Source of the DNA: Branchiostoma floridae
Taxonomy: Eukaryota > Chordata > Leptocardii > Amphioxiformes > Branchiostomatidae
Assembly: GCF_000003815.2 (NCBI RefSeq)
Contig: NC_049987.1
Span: 16,352,701 to 16,374,859, forward strand
Direction: 5' to 3'
DNA length: 22,159 bases
Shown here: one piece after another, positions 15,983 to 22,159 of the stretch
Layout: each line of letters starts with the position of its first letter
Numbering within the stretch: the first letter of the stretch is position 1
Notes under the pieces: model-generated
What the model saw: the letters and a program-made list of their open reading frames with translations, nothing else
What the model was told of the DNA's origin: nothing
Databases searched by the model: none
Position numbers and translations under genes: made by a program

Positions 15983-16345
15983 GACTAGTAGACTGTACTC
16001 TTGATCATTGGTGGGTTCTGAAAGAACATACAAATCTTTGTTTGAAAAGCTGAATTTGTACAATACTCCAGTGCTTCTGTTAGCGACGACCGCACACTCA
16101 TCAGTATTCCATGACAAACAAAGAAAGGGCTTCTATTGTATCGGTGCTCTTTTGTAAACGAACAACCGTTGTTGTCGGTGGGTAATACTTGTTTTGGTAG
16201 CGGAGAAGTTTTTCCACTTACCGAAAGAAAGAGACGATCCGTCTGTAGCGGTACTGCGGTCATTCAAGTAGGTGCCACGACAGAATCGGAGCACAGTTCA
16301 GGGTGACCCCAGGCTGGTAACTACCGCCCGGTACCTCGGCCGTGG

Positions 16346-16374
16346 CCTTTTTATGATGAAAAATCCAAATAAGG
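16346..16374 (-). promoter_or_regulatory. Probable PolB promoter: CArG box plus TATA
   Basis: On the minus strand the CArG decamer CCTTATTTGG (16365-16374) is followed 9 bases later by CATAAAAAGG (16346-16355), a TATA-like box. Transcription would start near 16320, giving a leader of about 340 bases to the PolB ATG at 15982. The leader (15983-16345) shows no other gene; a TTG-started extension of PolB crosses part of it and is not believed. Confidence 0.5.
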
Positions 16375-17184
16375 GTATGTCCGTTCACGTAGAGCAGATG
16401 GTCATTTGCATAACAAAACGGGCCACTTCCGCCCACATCCAGTCGGCGAGGCGGAACGAAGCCGGCAGGCAGGACAACTTGCTTGGGCGACGACTCCGTC
16501 TATTGTCTCCTGGCGGCGAATAACAATGGGCCATCTGGCGTTCTTCAGCAGCAGGGTCAACTTTGGGCTAGAGGCCAATTTGCATTTCAAAACGGGCCCA
16601 CTTCAGCCCACGTAACGTTTGGCCAAGAACCCTGTTCAGCTTGTTAATAAAGGTTTTTCGTTTTCTTCTTACCTCCTCGATTCCCAGGAGTTAGGGCTGG
16701 CCATGTATGTCCGATAACGTTGTGTCCGGCCAGCGCTTAATTCACAGTTGTCTTGTCGGCTCAGCACGCGTGTGGTGGTAACTGTATTTGTCCGCACGGC
16801 CCTCTCCAAGCGGCAGAGTTGGTTCTGTTCCCAGCCGTGTGTACACCAAGCAGGGGCGACGACTCCAGAGGCCAATTTGCATTTGAAAACGGGCCCACTT
16901 CAGCCCACGTAATGTTTGGCCAAGAACCCTGTTCAAATTGTTAATAAAGTTTTTTTTCGTTTCCTTCTTGCCTCCTCCGTTCCTATGAGTTAGGGCTGGC
17001 CATGTATGTACGTACAACGCAGTGTCCAGACAGCACCGTTCTCTGTTGTCTTGTAGCTGCTCAGAACGTGTGGGACGCTCACTGTACGGCCTGACTCCGC
17101 ACGGGCCTGACTCCAAGTGGCAGAATTGCTTCTGTTCCAAGCCATGTGCACACAAAGCCGCGGTGACCAATCCGTCTATTGTTT

Positions 17185-17193
17185 GCTGGCAGC
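17185..17193. other. Target-site duplication of nested transposon, left copy
   Basis: GCTGGCAGC here and at 18409-18417 flank the nested element. Removing the element and one copy rejoins the octamer repeat. Confidence 0.75.
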
Positions 17194-17231
17194 AAGGAGG
17201 TTGAAAGAGGGAAAGGAGTCGGCTCATAATT
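17194..17231 (+). repeat. Left 38-bp TIR of nested transposon
   Basis: Exact reverse complement of 18371-18408. Confidence 0.9.
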
Positions 17232-17487
17232 AGCACCTTGCCGCGGCCTTTGTTTTGCCCTGTTAAACCCTGCTGTGTCCCATTGTTCAGGGTGGCCGGC
17301 GGCAGTCCTTTGTAACCATGTTTGACTCCCCATAAAAGCCGCATAATGAGCCAGTCATGACGTCAGGGCAGCGGCAGGGACCGAGGCCGGCCCGATTAGA
17401 AGTCGAAGCCCCTTCGGTTTCCGACAATTTCCTTATTTGGATTGCGCAGTAGAGCTGCGCAGAAATCGGCATTCGAAAGAAAACAAC

Positions 17488-17583
17488 ATGGCGATCATGG
17501 CGATAGTTTGTTTTCCTTTCTACGACGAACATGGGTTTGTTTACAGCCATTTCTTTGGACTTATGTCATTTTTTTGGCCTTAG
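17488..17583 (+). CDS. Possible 31-residue ORF in nested transposon
   Basis: ATG in strong context (AACATGG), 31 codons rich in Phe and other hydrophobics, TAG stop at 17581. A TATA-like word (about 17331) lies upstream and AATAAA (17644-17649) downstream, so a short transcript is plausible. No similarity recognised; it may be a chance frame in a non-coding transcript. Confidence 0.2.
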   Translation: MAIMAIVCFPFYDEHGFVYSHFFGLMSFFWP

Positions 17584-18370
17584 AAATATGGAGAAATATG
17601 TATAGATTTATGTTCTTATTACAAACATATAGCACTTTTCCAAAATAAACTTGAGGTTTTTACGTATTATACAGGTCTTTGTCGTTCCATTCATGTATTT
17701 TTTGGCGGTGGGCACTTACGATTTTTCCTGGGGTCTTAGCCTTCTTTTTCTGTATCAAAGTTGAGCTTGATAAGGTCTCCATGGATGGTCTGGTGCAAAG
17801 GGTGAAGTTGGGGCATCAAATAAATCTCCTTGCGAGGCGAATTTTGAGAGGCTAGTTTTCTCGACAAGCTGGACAACATGCCTCTAGATAAATTCTTATT
17901 TTTGAATTATTTTCAAGAAAGAGTTAATAATTTTTCTCGGATGTTTTTATCACAGACTTTATCATGATTCCTTCCATCTCATTTAGCCAGCCACCGTATT
18001 CGTAGGCTTGAAAACATAATGCAACAGTCCCGCTTGTTTGACTGCAAGTTTCAAGCCTGTCGTGCGTCGGAGATCCTCCGTCTTGGGGCTTGCTTGATTT
18101 CCGTGCTATCGGCATCTTTATAATATAATAATAAAGCAAAGAGCGTTGTTGCTGTTCTTCTATCTACAACTCTCAACTTTTGAAAATCTTCCCCAAAGTT
18201 ACTCTATTGTTCTTGTTGCCCGGCCATCATTCATGCTGTTGTCATTTATAATAGAGTGAACAATGAAAACAATGCCGATAGTCGGCTGGGTGTATGTAAA
18301 TCAAGACCAATTCGCACCCCAATGTTAATGTTTTTTTCACAAGTGAGTCGAAGATGGTTGAAAAGGGACA

Positions 18371-18408
18371 AATTATGAGCCGACTCCTTTCCCTCTTTCA
18401 ACCTCCTT
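18371..18408 (-). repeat. Right 38-bp TIR of nested transposon
   Basis: Exact reverse complement of 17194-17231; followed by the GCTGGCAGC duplication at 18409-18417. Confidence 0.9.
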
Positions 18409-18417
18409 GCTGGCAGC
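18409..18417. other. Target-site duplication of nested transposon, right copy
   Basis: GCTGGCAGC, matching 17185-17193. Confidence 0.75.
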
Positions 18418-18974
18418 GAAGAACAATGGGCCATCTGGCGTTCCTCAGCGCGGCCACCAAGGGCCGGGCCAGCGAGGTCAACTAGGGGCCAGAGGCCGAT
18501 TTGCATTTGAAAACGGGCGCACTTTAGCCCACGTAACGTTTGGCCAAGAACCCTTTTCAAGTTGTTGATAAAGGTTTTGCGTTTCTTCCTTACCTCCTCG
18601 GTTCCAAAAAGTTAGGGCTGACCATGTATGTACGGCAAACGCAGTGTCCGGCCAGCGCTTACTGATAAAAGCTCCTTAATTGGTACAACATGCAGGGTGG
18701 TCACTGTATTTCTCTGTACGACCTCTCCTTGAAGGTTACCGTTAGGTCTGTCCAAGCCAGCCGTGTGTCTATTGTTTCCTACCCACACAAGAACAATGGG
18801 GCCATCTGGCGTTGTTCAGCGGCGACAGCGCGGGCAACTAGGTTCCGCGGCCAGCGGGGAACAATAGGACGGGTTGTCATAGTTACCTTGGTGGGTCAAA
18901 AGTTCAGCCTGACCTCTGTTTCACCCCGACTTGAGCTAAGGAATTACATATCCCCTAAACTCCGTATATCTGGA

Positions 18975-19044
18975 CCAATCAGAGTACCGACTCGTCTGAT
19001 GCAAATGTAAATATGCAAATATATGGTGACAGACAAGATAAAAG
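18975..19044 (+). promoter_or_regulatory. RNR promoter: CCAAT box, two octamers, TATA
   Basis: ACCAATCAG (CCAAT at 18975-18979), exact octamers ATGCAAAT at 18999-19006 and 19013-19020, and GATAAAAG at 19037-19044, 46 bases before the RNR ATG. Start of transcription is expected near 19068. CCAAT, octamer and TATA in this order resemble S-phase histone promoters of animals, which would suit a dNTP-synthesis gene; the regulation is inferred. Confidence 0.65.
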
Positions 19045-19089
19045 GTCTTCCTCTCGAACGTTTCGTTCTGCTAACAGAACCGCCGCAAG

Positions 19090-20127
19090 ATGCTTCCAGC
19101 GCAGCCACCGAAGTCTAACCAGCTGTCCGTACTTAAGGTCTCTGTAGACCGAGAGAAGCAGTGTGAGCCCCTACTGCGTGAAAACTCCAGACGCTTCGTC
19201 ATTTTTCCCATCCAGTACCACGACATCTGGCGCATGTACAAGAAGGCCGTAGCATCATTCTGGACAACGGAGGAAGTTGACATCTCTAAGGACTTAGAGC
19301 ATTGGGAGAGTCTGAATGACAACGAAAAACACTTCATCAAACACGTCCTGGCATTCTTTGCAGCTAGTGACGGTATCGTGAATGAAAATCTGGTTGAGAG
19401 ATTCACCAAAGAGGTGCAGGTGCCTGAGGTGAGGTGCTTCTATGGCTTCCAGATTGCCATTGAGAACATCCATTCTGAAATGTACAGCCTCTTAATCGAC
19501 ACCTACGTGAAGGATCCGCATGAAAGAGAGCATCTGTTCAGTGCCATTGAGACCATACCTTGTGTAAAGAAGAAGGCTGACTGGGCTCTAAAGTGGACCG
19601 GAGACGAGAAAAGCACTTTTGGGGATCGTGTGGTTGCGTTTGCCGCTGTGGAAGGGATATTTTTCTCCGGGGCCTTCGCAGCAATTTTCTGGTTAAGGAA
19701 AAGAGGACTTATGCCGGGGCTGACTTTCTCTAATGAGCTGATCAGTAGAGACGAGGGTCTACACGCCGACTTTGCCTGTCTTATGGTCAGCTATCTGATC
19801 AATAAGCCTAGTGAGGAGCGCATTCACCAGATTATTGACGATGCTGTTAAGATTGAGCAAGAGTTCCTGACGGAAGCTCTTCCCGTGAGGCTGATTGGGA
19901 TGAATCAAGACCTGATGAAACAGTACATCGAGTTTGTCGCGGATAGGCTGCTGGGCGAACTCATGTGCAGTAAGCTTTACAACAGCGAGAACCCCTTTGA
20001 CTTCATGGAGAACATTTCTCTGGAGGGAAAGACCAACTTCTTTGAGAAAAAGGTGGGAGAGTACCAGAAGATGGGGGTTATGTCCTCCTCTGAACAGCAG
20101 AAGTTCACGCTGGATGCTGACTTTTGA
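19090..20127 (+). CDS. RRM2-like: Ribonucleotide reductase small subunit (class I R2), animal-type
   Basis: 345 residues, intronless. All di-iron ligands are present: Asp94, Glu125, His128, Glu188, Glu222, His225. The radical tyrosine is Tyr132. The C-terminal heptapeptide FTLDADF is the R1-docking tail typical of animal enzymes, so it probably pairs with the host large subunit; no R1 gene lies in the window. R2 gives the radical that lets RNR make dNDPs. Compared with animal RRM2 (about 390 residues) the N-terminus is short, and no KEN degradation box is visible; the length is closer to p53R2/RRM2B. The animal-like sequence and lack of introns point to capture of a host cDNA. It has its own CCAAT/octamer/TATA promoter and an AATAAA nine bases after the stop, and lies against the right TIR. 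Confidence 0.96.
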   Translation: MLPAQPPKSNQLSVLKVSVDREKQCEPLLRENSRRFVIFPIQYHDIWRMYKKAVASFWTTEEVDISKDLEHWESLNDNEKHFIKHVLAFFAASDGIVNENLVERFTKEVQVPEVRCFYGFQIAIENIHSEMYSLLIDTYVKDPHEREHLFSAIETIPCVKKKADWALKWTGDEKSTFGDRVVAFAAVEGIFFSGAFAAIFWLRKRGLMPGLTFSNELISRDEGLHADFACLMVSYLINKPSEERIHQIIDDAVKIEQEFLTEALPVRLIGMNQDLMKQYIEFVADRLLGELMCSKLYNSENPFDFMENISLEGKTNFFEKKVGEYQKMGVMSSSEQQKFTLDADF

Positions 20128-20135
20128 AAGTACAG

Positions 20136-20141
20136 AATAAA
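20136..20141 (+). terminator. Poly(A) signal after RNR gene
   Basis: AATAAA shortly after the TGA stop at 20125-20127, before the right TIR. Confidence 0.7.
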
Positions 20142-20205
20142 AGAACGGAAAAAATCAAACGGTCATTGTCATCTTTATCTTATACGATAGAGACTTAGAA
20201 CCAGG

Positions 20206-20215
20206 CCAAATAAGG
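20206..20215. promoter_or_regulatory. CArG box, right TIR
   Basis: CCAAATAAGG, the reverse complement of the left TIR site at 2783; retained although the surrounding inner TIR has diverged. Confidence 0.45.
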
Positions 20216-20304
20216 ACATGTCTTTTACAAATGGGGAGGGGGAGGTTCATTTGGGGGCGTGGCGGTTGTCATAGTTACCTTTCTCCGCCTGAATATTTGA
20301 TATC

Positions 20305-20534
20305 TGACCCCTGACCTGCTCCACCTGAATTAATGATATGTGACCTCTGACCCATGACCAGCGCTTGAATAAATGATATCTGACCCCTGACCTGCGCCTG
20401 AATAAATTATATCTGACCCCTGACCTGCGCCTGAATAAATTATATCTGACCTCTGACCTGCGCCTGAATAAATAATATCTGACCTTTGACCTGCACCGCC
20501 TGAATAATGATAGTCAGCGTGTGACCTTTGACCT
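20305..20534 (-). promoter_or_regulatory. DR1 half-site array, right TIR
   Basis: Mirror of the left array: TGACCTTTGACCT at 20522-20534 through TGACCCCTGACCT at 20305-20317. It lies downstream of the RNR gene. Confidence 0.7.
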
Positions 20535-20561
20535 GCACCACCTTGCACCGCCTGAATAATG

Positions 20562-20581
20562 ATAGTCAGCGTGCTGACTAT
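20562..20581. other. Terminal hairpin, right end
   Basis: ATAGTCAGC and GCTGACTAT with a 2-base spacer, mirror of 2419-2438. Confidence 0.8.
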
Positions 20582-20589
20582 ATACTACT

Positions 20590-20595
20590 GGCCGG
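20590..20595. other. Target-site duplication GGCCGG, right copy
   Basis: Matches 2402-2407; the next bases (AACTTAAAG) continue the satellite monomer broken at 2407. Confidence 0.95.
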
Positions 20596-21655
20596 AACTT
20601 AAAGTCTAAGCTACAGTCGCGCCATTAAGTCACCACCTACCCGGTGCCATGCCGTGACCGGCGGTGTTTAGAAGAAGGGGCTAGCGGTTGCGCCTAAACA
20701 GAGCCCGTATAGTCAAGAATATCTCGAGAAGGAAGTATCCGAAAATTTTGCGGTTTGCACCTTTCGATTGTTTGCTATGCAACCTTTCCAACCATACCAA
20801 GTTTGCCGGGCCGGAAGTTAAAGTCTAAGCTACAGTCGCGCCATTAAGTCACGCCCCACCCGGTGCCGTGACCGGCGGTGTTTAGAAGAAGGGGCTAGCG
20901 GTTGCGCCTAAACAGAGCCCGTATAGTCAAAAATATCTCGAGAAGGAAGTATCCGAAAATTTTGCGGTTTGCACCTTTCGATTCCTTGCTATGCAACCTT
21001 TCCAACCATACCAAGTTTACCGGGCCGGAACTTAAAGTCTAAGCTACAGTCGCGCCATTAAGTCACCCCCTACCCGGTGCCATGCCGTGACCGGCGGTGT
21101 TTAGAAGAAGGGGCTAGCGGTTGCGCCTAAACAGAGCCCGTATAGTCAAGAATATCTCGAGAAGGAAGTATCCGAAAATTTTGCGGTTTGCACCTTTCGA
21201 TTGTTTGCTATGCAACCTTTCCAACCATACCAAGTTTGCCGGGCCGGAACTTAAAGTCTAAGCTACAGTCGCGCCATTAAGTCACCCCCCATCCGGTGCC
21301 GTGACCGGCGGTGTTTAGAAGAAGGGGCTAGCGGTTGCGCCTAAACAGAGCCCGTATAGTCAAGAATATCTCGAGAAGGAAGTATTCGAAAATTTTGCGG
21401 TTTGCACCTGTCGATTCCTTGCTGTGCAACCTTTCCAACCATACAAAGTTTGCCGGGCCGGAACTTAAAGTCTAAGCTACAGTCGCGCCATTAAGTCACC
21501 CCCTACCCGGTGCCATGTCGTGACCGGCGGTGTTTAGAAGAAGGGGCTAGCGGTTGCGCCTAAACAGAGCCCGTATAGTCAAGAATATCTCGAGAAGGAA
21601 GTATCCGAAAATTTTGCGGTTTGCACCTTTCGATTCCTTGCTATGCAACCTTTTT
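20590..21655. repeat. Satellite array, 214-219-bp monomer (right arm)
   Basis: Continuation of the left array: the CAACCATACC landmark (or a one-base variant) recurs at 20789, 21003, 21222 and 21436 (periods 214, 219, 214). The array ends near 21655, where the monomer diverges after TATGCAACCTTTTT. Confidence 0.95.
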
Positions 21656-21667
21656 AACAATACATAC

Positions 21668-22159
21668 TTTTCTACATACGAATGAAGGCTCACCTGGGGG
21701 ATAACCGATAACCGTTAAGCGAACCCTTCGGTAACCGCAAAAAAGCGACCCCTTACGATCGGACTTCCGAAATTTCAAACATAATGTGCGTTACTTTCAA
21801 CACTTGAATATCATAGTAAAACCCGTGGGCAAAAGGTAAAAAGTGATTTGAGTACCCTAAATTACTTTGTAACTTTTCTACATACGAATGAAAGCTCACC
21901 TGGGGGATAACCGCTAACCGCTAAGCGAACCCTTCGGTAACCGCAAAAAAGCGACCCCTTACGATCGGACTTCCGAAATTTCAAACAAAATGTGCGTTAC
22001 TTTCAACACTTGAGTATCATAGTAAAACCCGTGGGCAAAATGTAAAAAGTGATTTGAGTACCCAGAATTACTTTGTAACTTTTCTACATACGAATGAAGG
22101 CTCACCTGGGGGATAACCGCTAACCGCTAAGCGAACCCTTCGGAACCGAAAAAAGCGCC
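21668..22159. repeat. Second satellite, 206-bp monomer
   Basis: TTTTCTACATACGAATG recurs at 21668, 21874 and 22080, giving two full copies and a third cut by the window edge. Copies differ by few bases. The unit contains GATAACCGCTAACCGCTAAGCG and is unrelated to the first satellite. No coding frame. Confidence 0.93.

Larger units (their letters stand above)
17194..18408. mobile_element. Nested non-autonomous DNA transposon, 1,215 bp
   Basis: Perfect 38-bp inverted repeats (17194-17231 and 18371-18408, outer end AAGGAGGTTGAAAG) flanked by the 9-bp duplication GCTGGCAGC. A 9-bp duplication fits Mutator-like elements (9-11 bp) or Merlin (8-9 bp); I cannot assign the superfamily. No transposase is visible. 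Inside are a TATA-like word (CATAAAAG, about 17331), a CRE palindrome TGACGTCA (17357-17364), a CArG decamer (17431-17440), a 31-residue ORF with AATAAA after it, and on the minus strand a 63-codon frame (17924-18115) and a 40-codon frame (17660-17782), none recognised. Confidence 0.8.
16398..18870. repeat. Non-coding octamer-bearing repeats, interrupted by a nested transposon
   Basis: Diverged copies of an approximately 300-400-bp unit start near 16398 (partial), 16523, 16860, 18409 and 18789 (partial). Shared landmarks are AACAATGGGCCATCTGGCG, an octamer ATTTGCAT (16403, 16578, 16875, 18500), AAAACGGGCCCACTT, GTTTGGCCAAGAACCC, a TTAATAAAG word (16645, 16942; TTGATAAAG in the next copy) and AGTTAGGGCTG-CCATGTATGT. 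No frame is conserved between copies, so I see no gene. Possible roles are enhancer, replication or packaging element, or a non-coding RNA. The 1.2-kb element at 17194-18408 splits the series. Confidence 0.75.
2408..20589. mobile_element. Complete Maverick/Polinton (adintovirus-like) element, 18.2 kb
   Basis: Boundaries come from the inverted repeats, the 6-bp target duplication and the restored satellite target. Inside are all hallmark genes: retroviral-type integrase, protein-primed PolB, packaging ATPase, adenain-like protease, major capsid and minor capsid. There are also a basic core protein, two conserved Polinton proteins of unknown role, and three cargo genes (Bcl-2-like, tandem PC4, RNR small subunit). 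All ORFs are open and keep their catalytic motifs. A second, unrelated 1.2-kb transposon is nested at 17194-18408. The capsid genes make it likely that this is an integrated virus as much as a transposon. Confidence 0.97.
20188..20589 (-). repeat. Right terminal inverted repeat (402 bp)
   Basis: Reverse complement of 2408-2810. It has two terminal AGT triplets against three on the left and an extra AT at the CACATATCATT site, which accounts exactly for the 402 versus 403 bp lengths. The open frame read through it on the minus strand is the same repeat by-product seen at the left end. Confidence 0.96.

Noticed and set aside
15983-16117. 45-residue N-terminal extension of PolB
   Set aside because: It depends on a TTG start, and the first zinc finger begins right after the ATG at 15982.
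17660-17782. 40-codon minus-strand frame with a GTAAGT splice-donor-like word
   Set aside because: Suggestive of a captured host exon, but no acceptor or partner exon is visible and no family is recognised.
17924-18115. 63-codon minus-strand frame in the nested transposon
   Set aside because: It has an ATG and a soluble-looking composition, but no recognised family, no clear promoter spacing and no AATAAA. Could be a captured exon; not enough to call.
18690-19010. 106-codon frame upstream of RNR
   Set aside because: It crosses non-coding repeats and the RNR promoter motifs; not conserved between repeat copies and no domain recognised.

Overview
The window holds one complete Maverick/Polinton-class element (adintovirus-like, a virus-related self-synthesising DNA transposon) in the genome of an animal. 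It runs from 2408 to 20589 (18,182 bp). It has about 403-bp terminal inverted repeats (TIRs) with AG...CT ends, a perfect 6-bp target duplication GGCCGG (2402-2407 and 20590-20595), and the full Polinton gene set. The host looks metazoan from its animal-type promoter motifs, AATAAA signals and an animal-type ribonucleotide reductase. I cannot name the species; a marine invertebrate such as a lancelet is only a guess.

Flanks. Bases 1-2407 and 20590-about 21655 are one satellite array of 214-219-bp monomers, split by the insertion. Joining the flanks and dropping one GGCCGG gives back an uninterrupted monomer. From about 21668 to the right edge is a second satellite with a 206-bp period.

Element, left to right. 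Left TIR with seven DR1-type nuclear-receptor half-site pairs, a CArG box and a terminal hairpin. Then, on the plus strand: a Bcl-2 homologue (2850-3341), a protein with two tandem PC4 domains (3558-4292), an integrase with chromodomain (4646-5827), and a packed structural block of minor capsid/penton (5879-6682), basic core protein (6685-7104), major capsid protein (7121-8452) and adenain-like protease (8455-9000). A convergent poly(A)/hairpin repeat region (9122-9590) separates this from the minus-strand block: two conserved Polinton proteins of unknown function (9593-10408, 10424-10759), the packaging ATPase (10804-11451) and a 1,463-residue protein-primed PolB with N-terminal C2H2 zinc fingers (11591-15982). 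Next is about 2.7 kb of non-coding repeats rich in octamer motifs, interrupted by a nested 1.2-kb transposon (17194-18408, 38-bp TIRs, 9-bp target duplication). Last is an intronless ribonucleotide reductase small subunit (19090-20127) and the right TIR.

How it fits together. Integrase inserts the element and PolB copies it from its protein-primed ends. The capsid proteins, protease, ATPase and core protein would build a virion. Three cargo genes (Bcl-2, PC4x2, RNR R2) resemble those of animal DNA viruses: block cell death, help transcription or bind single-stranded DNA, and raise dNTP supply. Every core ORF is open with its catalytic residues, and the outer 331 bp of the TIRs differ only by two indels, so this is probably a young, possibly competent copy. 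Several plausible starts differ from the longest ORF because the longest frames begin at non-ATG codons (integrase, ATPase, PolB, the 111-residue protein) or at a weaker or overlapping ATG (penton, major capsid).
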